DNA from: Domibacillus sp. DTU_2020_1001157_1_SI_ALB_TIR_016
GTDB lineage: Bacteria; Bacillota; Bacilli; Bacillales; Domibacillaceae
Length of the DNA stretch: 64,000 nucleotides
Reading direction: 5' to 3'
NCBI RefSeq assembly: GCF_032341995.1
Contig: NZ_CP135439.1
Coordinates: 2,108,001-2,172,000, forward strand
Below the pieces are notes generated by a model that saw only the letters and a program-made list of their open reading frames with translations, did not search any database and was not told the DNA's origin. The position numbers and the translations under genes are program-made. Positions 1-8,178 of the stretch are shown piece by piece. Within the stretch, counting starts at the first letter, position 1; every line of letters begins with the position of its first letter.

Positions 1-768
1 CTTCTCTTTCTCCAATGACTTATTGGCTGGTGCAAACCAGCCGATCAAGGCAATGGCCACTAATACGCCATAAAAAACCAGCGTCCAGGCAGTGCTGTGT
101 GGAAAGTGATGGTCTAGGACCCCAATATCCTCGTGGGCAAGCGTAATGACAGCCAGTTTGACACCGACCCAGGCTACAATGGCATAAGCCGTTGTTTCCA
201 ATGCCGGACGCTGGTCAAGAAGTTTCACAAACCAGGTTGCTGCATACTTAATCAGGATCAGGCCGGCAATCCCTCCAATCACAACAACTATAAATTGTCC
301 TCCATCCATGCCGCCAAAATCCTCAAGCGGTGAATCTGGAAGGCCAAGAGCTAAAGCAACCGCAGCCAGAATCGAATCAATCGCAAAAGCGAGGTCCGCT
401 AAGGCAATCTTTCCTACTGTAGGCCAGAAACCTTTCCCAGCAGCGTCCTCTTTGATCTCCTCACGAATATTTTCATTTTCTTTCCCGAAACGGGCCTTAA
501 TCACATGCTTTAAGCCTAAGTAAAGAAGATACGCTGCTCCTATCGCCTGGATCTGCCAGACATTTGCAATAAACGAAATGGCAAAAAGCGCTGCAAATCG
601 GAAAGCAAATGCCATTATGATTCCATAATTTATCGCTCTTTTTTTCTGATCTTCGGGTAAATGCTTGGCGATAACCGCCAGCACAAGGGCGTTATCAGCC
701 GATAGCAATCCTTCTAATCCAATTAAAATTAACAATGTCCAGGCATATTCCAGCCAGAGTGACTCCAT
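1..768 (-). CDS. TerC-family integral membrane protein (3' end outside window)
   Basis: The frame is open for 256 codons from an ATG at 768 down to the window edge, so the C-terminus is not seen. TerC-family proteins such as Bacillus YceF and YkoY are about 255-270 residues, so nearly all of it is here. The N-terminal helix carries the family hallmark SADNALV (Asp25-Asn26), and a second conserved acidic helix reads DLAFAIDS (Asp125, Asp131). I see about seven hydrophobic segments. Bacillus relatives act in manganese export and metalation of secreted proteins; that role here is inference. A GGAGAGGG ribosome site precedes two near ATGs; I chose the second (768), which has better spacing. Confidence 0.85.
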   Translation of the reverse strand, partial: MESLWLEYAWTLLILIGLEGLLSADNALVLAVIAKHLPEDQKKRAINYGIIMAFAFRFAALFAISFIANVWQIQAIGAAYLLYLGLKHVIKARFGKENENIREEIKEDAAGKGFWPTVGKIALADLAFAIDSILAAVALALGLPDSPLEDFGGMDGGQFIVVVIGGIAGLILIKYAATWFVKLLDQRPALETTAYAIVAWVGVKLAVITLAHEDIGVLDHHFPHSTAWTLVFYGVLVAIALIGWFAPANKSLEKEK

Positions 769-1157
769 TCATCCCTCTCCTTCCTAAAACGTAAAGTGTG
801 TTGTAAAAATAGCAATATTAACAGTATTACCCTTCTAATCCGTAGGTAACCATTGAATACGGTGGTTTCTTAGAATGTTTCTTCTCTATACGCTAGCAAA
901 AAAAGCCCTCCGAGCCGGGGCGTTTCAAACACAGCATAATACCCTTATGTTGAATCGGTTTCGATTTTAATGGATGTTTTCTTATTATTAGAAAAACTGT
1001 TGTGATAGAAAAAGCCCTTTAGGAATTTGCTTATAACTGAAAAGGAACATTCATCATTTTTGTTTTTATCCCTTTTGGTTTAATTTTATCAAGTTACATA
1101 CTTCAGATTGAACTAATGGATAATAACAAGAAAAGAAAATAAATGGAGTGAAATAAG
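769..1157. other. Intergenic region between the divergent TerC and DUF421 genes
   Basis: No convincing coding frame. It holds a terminator-like hairpin reading on the minus strand (898-921) and the upstream region of the plus-strand DUF421 gene. I looked for a yybP-ykoY manganese riboswitch in front of the TerC gene and did not recognise its conserved core. Confidence 0.5.
898..921 (-). terminator. Terminator-like hairpin in the 5' region of the TerC gene
   Basis: On the minus strand GCCCC and GGGC arms are followed by seven T. No minus-strand gene ends upstream of it, so it would lie in the leader of the TerC transcript and could act as an attenuator. That role is inference. Confidence 0.4.
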
Positions 1158-1787
1158 TTGCCGGATTTTTTAAATAATATACCGTCATTGCCATATCCCT
1201 TAAAGATATTACTTTTGTTATTTTATGGTATTTTTCTTCTTCGCACTGCAGGAAAGAAGTCACTTTCAGAAATGACTGTTGCAGAATCTGTAATGAGGAT
1301 TGCAGTCGGCACGATCATTATTGGACCTTTAGCGTTAAAGACGGAGTGGGAAGCCATTTACGGAGGTACGTTGTTTATTATAGGGATTGTCTTATTAATG
1401 AAAATGCAAATATGGTTCCCAAAATTAAGAGAACTGTTCATAGGAGTACCATCTGTATTAATTAAAGATGGAAAGATGAAATTAGATGAATTAAAAAAAG
1501 CGCGATTAACAACTGATGAACTGGAAGTCGCACTTCGCCAGCAAAAAATCGGAAGCATTGAAGACGTAGAACTGGCTATATTAGAATCTAACGGACATTT
1601 ATCGACTGTTCTAAAGCCGGGTAAGGCTCCTGCAACCAAAGAAGATATCCAAAAAATATTGGACCTATTAGCTGAAAACGGGATTCGTTCTTCTTCAACA
1701 AAGGAATCTTCCCCCACTACACCACCCTTGTTTAAAGAGGCTTATGATGAATCGAAGAATTTGGATTTTAAGCCTGAAGAGTCCTGA
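1158..1787 (+). CDS. DUF421 (YetF-like) membrane protein
   Basis: A 209-residue protein. The first 90 residues hold three hydrophobic segments with the family feature LRTAGKKSLSEMT, followed by a cytosolic domain of the YetF/DUF421 type (residues about 95-165: PSVLIKDGK, then LxxxLRQQ and a VELAILESNG segment). The last 40 residues are polar and rich in Ser, Thr and Pro. The start is a TTG with GGAGTG seven bases upstream; no ATG fits better. Known relatives are spore or vegetative membrane proteins of poorly defined function. It stands alone, divergent from the TerC gene. Confidence 0.8.
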   Translation: MPDFLNNIPSLPYPLKILLLLFYGIFLLRTAGKKSLSEMTVAESVMRIAVGTIIIGPLALKTEWEAIYGGTLFIIGIVLLMKMQIWFPKLRELFIGVPSVLIKDGKMKLDELKKARLTTDELEVALRQQKIGSIEDVELAILESNGHLSTVLKPGKAPATKEDIQKILDLLAENGIRSSSTKESSPTTPPLFKEAYDESKNLDFKPEES

Positions 1788-1800
1788 ATTAAAAAGAAAT

Positions 1801-1826
1801 TCCAAGGAATCCATAAATACCTTGGA
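1801..1826. other. Hairpin after the DUF421 gene
   Basis: TCCAAGG and CCTTGGA form a seven-pair stem with a 12-base loop just after the stop codon. No T-run follows, so it may stabilise the mRNA end or be a weak terminator. Confidence 0.3.
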
Positions 1827-1951
1827 CTATTACCAAATGCAACATAATATCATTTATGTTATATTCGTAAATGAAGTCTTACCGTCTTTAAATCAACAGT
1901 AACGTTTAACAAAACCTTTTCCTAAAAAAATGCCCTCTTTGATTTTGTTAC

Positions 1952-2043
1952 CAGCGTGAGAAGAGCAGAAACGATCCATACTGTTAAGGCAAGGCAAATC
2001 AAAAACCCATTAGGGAGTGATTGATCATGTCACGCAGCAACCG
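1952..2043 (+). repeat. 92-bp direct repeat, copy 1 (SASP leader)
   Basis: This stretch recurs at 35054-35145 with one mismatch (91 of 92). It covers the leader, ribosome site and first codons of the SASP gene. Here it runs on into the rest of the SASP gene; in the second copy it is joined to unrelated genes on both sides. Confidence 0.9.
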
Positions 2044-2224
2044 ACTATTGGCTTCAGGTGCCCAGCAGGCTATTGACCAGATAAAGTAAGAAATTGCTTC
2101 TAAATTTGGTGTTCAGCTAGGTGCGGATACAACAGCGCGTGAAAACGGTTCTGTCGGCGGTGAAATCACGAAGCGTCTTGTAGAAATGACGAAACAGCAA
2201 TTGTCTAGCTTTTCAAACATGTAA
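2027..2224 (+). pseudogene. Alpha/beta-type small acid-soluble spore protein, nonsense-mutated
   Basis: Reading from ATG 2027 gives 65 codons with the unmistakable alpha/beta SASP pattern: GAQQAIDQIK, then [17 protein letters not shown], then [12 protein letters not shown]. Codon 21 (2087-2089) is TAA where family members have Tyr (TAT or TAC), so one base change stops translation after 20 residues. SASPs coat forespore DNA and protect it from UV and chemical damage. The 3' end runs directly into a tnpB remnant, and the last few residues probably derive from that junction. A good AGGGAG ribosome site is present. A sequencing error at the third codon base is possible. Confidence 0.85.
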
Positions 2225-2375
2225 ATGTGGCCATGTAGACAAAAAGAAGCGAAAAAGACACACGTTTGCGTGTGTCAAATGCCAGTATAAACTTCACGCT
2301 GATGCGAATGCGGCCATTAATATTTCGAAAGCCACCAGCGGCCTTTCAAAAAAGAAAAACAAACAAGCAGCTTAA
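2211..2375 (+). pseudogene. tnpB: C-terminal remnant of IS200/IS605-type tnpB
   Basis: In the frame shifted from the SASP gene the sequence reads a zinc-finger and RuvC tail typical of Tnp[15 protein letters not shown], then FACVKC and HADANAAINI, ending at TAA 2373-2375. Only about 50 of some 370-400 residues survive. TnpB is an RNA-guided nuclease of IS200/IS605 and IS607 elements; this piece cannot be active. The left part of the element and any tnpA are absent. The 5' boundary with the SASP gene is near 2205-2214. Confidence 0.85.
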
Positions 2376-2580
2376 CCTAGTCCTGTGGTAACAGCAGGAC
2401 CGCCTGTAAGGTACATGTATGCCGAAGGCATACAAAACGAAGCAGGACGGGCTAATGACACCGCCCTTAACTGAAGGGGAGTTCTAAACAGAAATGGACT
2501 GGGAACGCGTTCGCACTTCAGAATCCCACCCGTCTCACCGCAAGGTGAAGGGCTTGCAGCTTTAGCCGTGGGAGTGTCAA
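2376..2580 (+). ncRNA. Probable omegaRNA / right-end region of the tnpB element
   Basis: About 205 bases follow the tnpB stop, where the omegaRNA scaffold of such elements is encoded. They contain compact hairpins, for example GTATGCC-GAA-GGCATAC at 2417-2433, and finish with TTTAGCCGTGGGAGTGTCAA (2561-2580), which resembles the terminal sequence of many IS605-group right ends. The flank from 2581 on would be the guide. The identification rests on position and on this end sequence; expression is unknown. Confidence 0.6.
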
Positions 2581-2743
2581 CTAAGAATAACGTAAATAAT
2601 ATTAACGTCATAAACCCTATACTAAACATATAGAAGGTGGTTTCTACCTCCCCTATATTTTCTCTTAATGTTCCTCCTATTGCTCCTTCAATACTTAAAG
2701 AAGCACCTGCTATAAGGGCTAAAAAATAAAATAATAGTTTTAT
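2581..2743 (-). pseudogene. N-terminal fragment of a DUF606 (YdcZ-type) transporter
   Basis: On the minus strand from 2743 the frame reads two hydrophobic segments with AGASLSIEGAIGGTLRENIG, the pattern of DUF606/YdcZ small drug/metabolite transporters. It stops being DUF606-like exactly at 2580, where the tnpB right end begins, so the gene was interrupted there. The expected start codon behind an AAGGAG site is ATA instead of ATG, so it has also lost its start. About 54 of some 145 residues remain. Confidence 0.65.
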
Positions 2744-2907
2744 GAATATCTCCTTTTACATAATATGCATCCGCCTGCATATATTTAATGACAAATTTTC
2801 TTTCTATATAATGCTAAAAATACTTTTTACGTGGCAGCAGGGTCAAGTGCGTTAATACAAAGTTTTTGATGCAACTTAGGAAGGTTTGGGAGTTAAATAT
2901 TTAGTAT

Positions 2908-3873
2908 TTAAATACTCTCCTCACCGTGAATCCAGCCTGGGATATAGTGAAGCCATTTGAACTTCCACATTCCCGCATCACGGCGCAGCCGACTTTCATA
3001 ACGGGCACCAAAGATAGGAACATCTAAAGTTTCTCTTGTTGGAATGAATGGTACAACACGATAGATGTCCATCGTTGCAGTATCTCCTGTAACGTTCATA
3101 CGGAAATTTGTCGCTGCGTGCTGCATGTAGGGTTGTCCGTTACGCAACATTTTCAACAAACTCACAATCTCCCGTCGTCCGTCCATAGGTCCAAATGGAG
3201 ACATATCTGCTTTTGCGTCCTCAGTAAAGGCAGTTGTCAGCAAGCTAAAGTCAGCTTGGTCTAATGCCCAGGCATAGCGAATGTACGCTTCGGCCACCTG
3301 TTCTTCATCCGTACCCCGCTCATCAGGTTTGGGAAAAACTTGCCAAGGTGCGTCCAGCTCGCTTAGGATCATCGGAGCTACTACTTTCCCACGCCAGCCG
3401 CCTGTGCCGTCAGGCAGCTTCCAATCCGTTACATAGTTGCTGTTGCCGCGCTGCCAATCCATTTCGAACCGAAGATATGAAATTTTCCAGCCCTCATTGG
3501 TACGTATATACGTGTTCGCAAAATGGCCACCGAATGAAAAGCTGTCAAGTTCTCCGTCTTGGAGGTCATCGGCCAGAATACCTGTCATGTATGCACTTTG
3601 TGAGGCTTGGCCGCCACTTACTGCTACATACGAATTCGTTACTTTATAGCGTATAACATCTAGTTCAGGACCACTGTAAGCCAGCCCTTTGATAATGGCA
3701 TCTACTCCCCTAAGTTCTCCTAAATGGCTGAACTTCGCTACTGCATCGGGCGTAAAATGGTTTTTAATCGACGATAGATTGTTTGCCTCAAGTGCCGAGG
3801 AAAAATCTAAAAAGATTTTTTGAATCTCAGCTCGGTTTGGCTCCGCAGGCTTTATGTTATGATTTGCATTCAT
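2908..3873 (-). CDS. Duplicated SnoaL/NTF2-like protein
   Basis: A 321-residue protein made of two tandem NTF2/SnoaL-like folds: residues about 12-150 and 185-312. Both repeats show the start pattern of the family (helix with YxRYAWALDQADFSLL, then FTEDA, then a GRREIV helix). Such domains serve as polyketide cyclases, dehydratases, dioxygenase small subunits or simple ligand binders; the substrate cannot be read from sequence. The start follows AGGAGTG. It is convergent with nothing and sits downstream of the FMN reductase and luciferase-like genes, which suggests a shared oxidative pathway. Confidence 0.75.
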   Translation of the reverse strand: MNANHNIKPAEPNRAEIQKIFLDFSSALEANNLSSIKNHFTPDAVAKFSHLGELRGVDAIIKGLAYSGPELDVIRYKVTNSYVAVSGGQASQSAYMTGILADDLQDGELDSFSFGGHFANTYIRTNEGWKISYLRFEMDWQRGNSNYVTDWKLPDGTGGWRGKVVAPMILSELDAPWQVFPKPDERGTDEEQVAEAYIRYAWALDQADFSLLTTAFTEDAKADMSPFGPMDGRREIVSLLKMLRNGQPYMQHAATNFRMNVTGDTATMDIYRVVPFIPTRETLDVPIFGARYESRLRRDAGMWKFKWLHYIPGWIHGEESI

Positions 3874-3886
3874 TTCCTACACACTC

Positions 3887-3967
3887 CTAATTTTTGTGAT
3901 GTAAGGAGATACCTATAAGTAAGCCTTCAAGCGAACCACCAATAATCGCTGTTTTTAAAGACTTCAT
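3887..3967 (-). pseudogene. 26-residue stump of a FAD-dependent monooxygenase
   Basis: ATG 3967 has a good AGGAGAG ribosome site and opens a 26-codon frame reading TAIIGGSLEGLLIGISLHH, the dinucleotide-binding start of aromatic-ring monooxygenases, and then TAG. The stop overlaps the ribosome site of the SnoaL gene. It looks like the N-terminus of a monooxygenase whose body was deleted. A genuine leader peptide is the alternative. Confidence 0.45.
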
Positions 3968-4105
3968 TAATGGCTCTCCTTTCCTAAAAACAAAAACATA
4001 AAACGATACTTTCCATTAGTGGATATCTAGCTTTGTAAATGACATTTATAATTAATACCGATTATGAGCTGGCAGCCCCGCATTTTGAGCATTCTATTAA
4101 TTTAT

Positions 4106-4666
4106 CTATCTAGACATCTCCGGTATGTGTAATTGTTTATGCATAAATAAAAGACCTTTGGCAAGTTCATTTATACGCTCTATTATTTCTGAATCCACGA
4201 TTTCATTTTGATTATTAAAATGATCTGGATGCAGATACACATGATGCGGTTCTACATATGCTCTGAAATAACTTGCAATCGGCTTTAATTGGTGCTCAAT
4301 AACAAGGTAATGCTGATACGTTCCTCCTGTCGCTATGAAGCCCATTACCTTTCCAGCGAAAGTGGCAGGAGGAAATAAATCAAATAAGTTTTTTAATGCA
4401 CCCGCAAGAGAGGCTTGAAAGATGGGAGTTCCAATAATATAAAAATCAGCATTTAAAATTTTATCTATCACCTTTTTTGTATCTCCTGCATACTCACTCA
4501 CCTTGCGTCCATCACTAAACTGTACGTCATAGTTCTTTAAGTCAAGCATCTCAGCTTCTACTTGGGGATCAAGCTTCTTAACTTCTTTGAGTACTTCCTT
4601 TACAACAACTGCAGTTTTTGTACCGATTATTGAACCTGATATTCCTAAAAGTTTCATGTCTGTCAC
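4106..4666 (-). CDS. NADPH-dependent FMN reductase
   Basis: A 186-residue flavodoxin-fold protein of the SsuE/MsuE type: beta strand plus phosphate loop LLGISGSIIGTKT at the N-terminus, GTPIFQASLAGALKNLFD (residues about 78-95) and GFIATGGTYQHYL around residue 110. It probably supplies reduced FMN to the two luciferase-like monooxygenases in the same cluster. The start shown is GTG; an ATG three codons later (4657) is equally possible. Confidence 0.8.
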   Translation of the reverse strand: MTDMKLLGISGSIIGTKTAVVVKEVLKEVKKLDPQVEAEMLDLKNYDVQFSDGRKVSEYAGDTKKVIDKILNADFYIIGTPIFQASLAGALKNLFDLFPPATFAGKVMGFIATGGTYQHYLVIEHQLKPIASYFRAYVEPHHVYLHPDHFNNQNEIVDSEIIERINELAKGLLFMHKQLHIPEMSR

Positions 4667-4912
4667 GTGCCTTTCATTTCACTAATTCTCCTGAACATTT
4701 AACTATTTTTAGAGTTGTTTGCACTTTCCAAAATATATCAGTACTCAATAGGAAATCGAGTTCCTCAGCTTTCAAAATGTTTAGCTGAATTAGGTGTGTA
4801 TTTAATAGCTTCATTCTGTGCTTCTCTTTTTAAGGAACGAGGGAGCCAATACAGAAAGTCGGATAGCCACTCAGCCAACGGTGGATCTCATCCTCCCTTT
4901 AAAAAAACACGC

Positions 4913-5875
4913 TTAATTATCAGATGTATGTGTCGGAAAATGAGATAAGATCTCCTCACCGATTTCCTGGATCATCTCTTCTACTGGCCGCGTCGCGAAA
5001 TACGGCACAAATGCCAAATGATTAACCCCTACTTCTTGGAATTTGTATAATAATTCAAGCAGATGATGACGCCCTAAACGGTAACCTAATGGAATGCTTG
5101 TCGGCAGTTCATCTGGATTTTCCGATAAATCGATATACAAAGTTTGCGTAAACGGTTTAAATATTCCCGGGTTTTTCACGTCTGCTAGTGCACGGTAATG
5201 TTGAATCAATGAAGCTTGCTCTTTAATACTGCGCGGGTATTGAATCCAGCCGTCCCCATGCTCAGCAATCCACTCCATGGATTGCTGGCTAAACCCTGTC
5301 ACCATAGTTGGAATGGCACTAACAGGGTTTGGAATTAATTTCATATTTCTGCCATCTATACTGCCTAGGCTAGAATCAACCGTTGGGCGATCTTCCTTAA
5401 GTAATCGCTCAAGGAAATTAAAGCTCTGTTTAAATATGTCTCCCCTTTTCTCCCTCTCTATTCCTAAAGCAGTAAAATCTTTTTGCCGGTCTCCTGAAGC
5501 GACTCCCATTATAAGTCGATTAGGAAACAGCCGGTCGACAGACGTTGCTTCTTTTACAACCCGAACAGGGTGACGCAAGGGAAGAACCACACTAGATGTC
5601 CCTAATGCAATATGATTTGTACGTGCAGCAAGGTAGGTTAAATAAATCCACAAATCATATAGCTGCCCGTGATCGTTAGAGTTTAAGTCCTGCATGGTTA
5701 CATCCCGCAGCCAAATTGCCGAGAATCCCAAATCTTCTATTTTTCGAGCGAGCTCGACTGTATTTTCCATCCTTGGAAGCTCATTTGTCATCGGTTCAAA
5801 TGGTGTTAAAAATCCAAGAGTCATTTTACCTTTTTGATACATTCGATTAAATGCCCCGTGCCGTTTAAGGCTCAT
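4913..5875 (-). CDS. Luciferase-like (LLM class) flavin-dependent monooxygenase
   Basis: A 320-residue bacterial-luciferase TIM barrel. Family marks include the strand LGFLTPFEP near residue 20, GFSAIWLRDV, ALGTSSVVLPLRHPVRVVKEATSVDRL (about 97-123) and GVASGDR. It uses FMNH2 and O2; the substrate is unknown. The start has a GGAGGG site six bases upstream. It lies directly downstream of the ArsR gene (19-base gap) and is probably co-transcribed with it and with the second LLM gene. Confidence 0.85.
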   Translation of the reverse strand: MSLKRHGAFNRMYQKGKMTLGFLTPFEPMTNELPRMENTVELARKIEDLGFSAIWLRDVTMQDLNSNDHGQLYDLWIYLTYLAARTNHIALGTSSVVLPLRHPVRVVKEATSVDRLFPNRLIMGVASGDRQKDFTALGIEREKRGDIFKQSFNFLERLLKEDRPTVDSSLGSIDGRNMKLIPNPVSAIPTMVTGFSQQSMEWIAEHGDGWIQYPRSIKEQASLIQHYRALADVKNPGIFKPFTQTLYIDLSENPDELPTSIPLGYRLGRHHLLELLYKFQEVGVNHLAFVPYFATRPVEEMIQEIGEEILSHFPTHTSDN

Positions 5876-5893
5876 ATAATCCCTCCTATTGTA

Positions 5894-6235
5894 TTACAGG
5901 TTTTTACCGATAAACTCTTCTAATTGTTTAATCACTTCTTCATTTCTGCGGTAATAGGTCCACTGGCCGATTCGTTTCGCTTCTAAAAGACCGCTTTGCT
6001 GCAGCAGGGATAAATATTGAGAAGTCGTTGACTGACCTATGTCTATCTTATCTCGTATATCTCCTACACAAACCCCTCCTGAGAAATCGTCCCCTTTACG
6101 GACATGGACTTGAGGAGGGAAATTTTTTTCCGGCTCTTTTAGCATCTGTAAAATTTTCAGCCTTGTTGCATTTGATAATGCTTTAAATATGTCTACTAAT
6201 TTTTCATCATTGATTAATTGTTGATCTTCAGTCAT
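5894..6235 (-). CDS. ArsR-family transcriptional regulator
   Basis: A 113-residue winged-helix regulator. LVDIFKALSNATRLKILQML opens the fold, and the recognition helix reads IGQSTTSQYLSLLQQSGLLEA, followed by the wing GQWTYYRRN. The usual metal motif (ELCVCDL) is replaced by a stretch with a single Cys (GGVCVGDI), so a non-metal ligand is likely. I chose ATG 6235 because GGAGAC lies just upstream; the frame extends further but without such a site. It probably represses its own operon through the palindromes at 7381-7432. Confidence 0.85.
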   Translation of the reverse strand: MTEDQQLINDEKLVDIFKALSNATRLKILQMLKEPEKNFPPQVHVRKGDDFSGGVCVGDIRDKIDIGQSTTSQYLSLLQQSGLLEAKRIGQWTYYRRNEEVIKQLEEFIGKNL

Positions 6236-6318
6236 TTTGTTGTCTCCTTTTTTAGAAAAAGAGACGCTCCTATTCAATTGATTATGTTGATTCAAAAAGC
6301 AGCCAATGAGAAAGATGA

Positions 6319-7320
6319 TTATTCACTAACGGCTTCTTTTAAAAGTTCAAAGGAGCGTTTTCTTTTTTCAAAATTGTAAATAGGGGTAATAGCCATCAGT
6401 TCATCAATTGGAAACTGATCGGTTAAATCCTTTATTTTTTGTGCAACGGTTTCTTTAGAGCCGATGATATATGTTTCTTTCACAGCTTCTATTTCTCGTT
6501 TTTCAGCTGGATTGATGACATGTGACAATGCTCGTTCAGGATCTACCAGACGTGTAAGCCGCCCGCGGTGCAGGTAGTAATTAAACCGCAATGCACTCTG
6601 AGCAATTTTTTCGGCTTCTTCATCGGTGTCCGCAACAATAATTTTCATGGTTACCAGCACTTGTGGCTGATCTAAGTATTTAGAAGGTTTAAAGTGATCG
6701 ACATACAGCTTTAACGCCTGGTCCATTCCACCCGGCTGATAGTTAATGAATTGTGCAAAAGCGTAAGGCAGTCCTTTCTCCGCTGCTAAAAGGCCTGAAG
6801 AGTTGCTTGTCCCAAGGATCCACACATCTGGTTTTTTCTTGATAACGGGTGTAGTTTCCAAACCTCTGATCGGATGGAGATCAGGCAGCCTGTCCTCGAG
6901 ATATTCTAACACCTGGTCAATTTGTTCAGGGAAAATATCCACATTTCTCACTTTATCACCCTGCAGTGCTCTCGTCGATAAATGATGGCCTCCAGGGGCA
7001 CGGCCTACCCCCATATCTACACGTCCTGGAGCGAGTGCACTCATCACCTTAAAATTCTCGGCTACTTTGTATGCACTGTAGTGCGGCAGCATCACTCCAC
7101 CAGTCCCTACTTTAATATTATCTGTTTTCGCTAACAGGTGGCTAGCAAGAATTTCAGGAGAAGATCCAGCTAACGCATCTGAGCTATGGTGTTCTGATAA
7201 CCAGTAGCGGTGGTACCCTAATTGATCTACATATTTTGCCAGCTCCACTGACTGAGCAAAAGCTTCTTCTGCTGAAATGCCTTCCAATAACTGAGTTTGA
7301 TCCAGTACACTAATTTTCAT
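6319..7320 (-). CDS. Luciferase-like monooxygenase, MsnO8-type
   Basis: A 333-residue LLM-class protein close to the MsnO8/YhbW group: LDQTQLLEG start, YWLSEHHSSDALAGSSPEILASHL, VGTGGVMLPHYSAYKVAE and MGVGRAPGG. The barrel is complete. It is the first gene after the promoter at 7431-7457, followed by the ArsR gene, the other LLM gene, the FMN reductase and the SnoaL protein, which makes a plausible flavin-monooxygenase operon. Two purine-rich ribosome sites (AAGGAGAAGGAG) precede the ATG. Confidence 0.85.
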   Translation of the reverse strand: MKISVLDQTQLLEGISAEEAFAQSVELAKYVDQLGYHRYWLSEHHSSDALAGSSPEILASHLLAKTDNIKVGTGGVMLPHYSAYKVAENFKVMSALAPGRVDMGVGRAPGGHHLSTRALQGDKVRNVDIFPEQIDQVLEYLEDRLPDLHPIRGLETTPVIKKKPDVWILGTSNSSGLLAAEKGLPYAFAQFINYQPGGMDQALKLYVDHFKPSKYLDQPQVLVTMKIIVADTDEEAEKIAQSALRFNYYLHRGRLTRLVDPERALSHVINPAEKREIEAVKETYIIGSKETVAQKIKDLTDQFPIDELMAITPIYNFEKRKRSFELLKEAVSE

Positions 7321-7380
7321 TCCTTTTCTCCTTCTCCTTATTATTAGTATGAATAAAAAGTATATATCGTTAAATCTAAA

Positions 7381-7457
7381 TATATCGATATAAACACAAA
7401 AAGTTAATCGGTATATTACGATATAGCGATATTATAACTTTGTTTTTACTTTGTCAA
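7381..7457 (-). promoter_or_regulatory. Promoter with overlapping ArsR-type operator
   Basis: On the minus strand TTGACA (7457-7452) and TATAAT (7436-7431) are 15 bases apart; TAATAT two bases on gives 17. Just downstream lie ATATAGCGATAT (7421-7432) and the perfect palindrome TATATCGATATA (7381-7392). AT-rich palindromes overlapping the start site suit ArsR repression. The assignment to the regulator at 5894 is inference. Confidence 0.6.
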
Positions 7458-7495
7458 CCATATGATAATTATAATTTTGTATAGTCACCCTAGCA

Positions 7496-7619
7496 TTGTC
7501 TAATCAGCTGGCTGCTGTATTCGATCTTGTCTGCTAAATTTCTATGGTCTTCATTACTGTTAGAAATAATGAGCAGCTGTCCGCCATATCTTTTCACCTG
7601 GAGAGCAGGTCGATAATAT
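7496..7619 (-). other. Unrecognised relic next to the palindrome
   Basis: On the minus strand a short frame beyond the palindrome reads LQVKRYGGQLLIISNSNED and ends in TAG near 7496. It looks like the tail of a real protein but I cannot name the family. Confidence 0.25.
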
Positions 7620-7667
7620 CTCCGGCTTTCATTCTTTTCTTTTAAAAGAAAAGAATGAAAGCCGGAG
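7620..7667. repeat. 48-bp perfect palindrome
   Basis: Two 24-base arms (7620-7643 and 7644-7667) are exact reverse complements with no loop: CTCCGGCTTTCATTCTTTTC begins the left arm. It separates the Fic fragment from an unrelated relic, as expected for a fold-back inversion junction. There is no adjoining T-run that would make it a simple terminator. Confidence 0.95.
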
Positions 7668-8034
7668 TGTGTTCTGCTCCAGAAATAAACACTTCCTGAT
7701 CACCGTATACACCAGCATGTTCATCATCAATCCCCTTTAAAACAAGACGATGAATATTTTTGATTTGTAATTGGGATAAAGGCTCTCTCGCTATTACGAT
7801 TTTTTCAACATACTTAATGGCTTCCTGATGATTAATAACTTCTAGATGTTCCCGTATGGTTTTGCCGCCTACGGTAATACCTTCAAGGACGACCTTTGTT
7901 TCTTTTAATGTAAGTGTATTCCCTTCAATTGCATGGGAATGATACGTTCATTCAAGAAGCAATTTTTCCTTTAAGCTCTCTAATGTATAAACAGGCAGAG
8001 GGCTTTTTGCATTCAGCTGCTTCTTTTTCGTTAA
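7660..8034 (-). pseudogene. Fic-domain protein, N-terminal fragment
   Basis: On the minus strand from about 8034 the frame reads a Fic N-terminal region: SPLPVYTLESLKEKL, then YHSHAIEGNTLTLKETK, GGKTIREHLEVINHQEA, and LHRLVLKGI-type HRLVLKGIDDEHAGVY. The codon before TYHS is TGA (7950-7948) where relatives have Trp. The catalytic HxFxxGNGR motif is missing because the sequence ends at the palindrome. Fic enzymes AMPylate proteins; this copy cannot. Confidence 0.75.
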
Positions 8035-8178
8035 TTACTTGAAACACCACAGCCGCCACCTATCTTGTTTAATTAATTTCATTCTATCTCATTGTATGAA
8101 ACGGATGTTCATAGGTCAATATACAGGGATTCTATTGAGTGCAAACACCTTAGTAACAACAAAAGTGTACATAATCAA

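Noticed and set aside
769..1157. Manganese (yybP-ykoY) riboswitch before the TerC gene.
   Set aside because: I could not find the conserved core sequence; only a terminator-like hairpin is present.
2372..2629. An 85-codon minus-strand frame across the tnpB right end.
   Set aside because: It is a chance join of the DUF606 relic with the reverse strand of the omegaRNA region.
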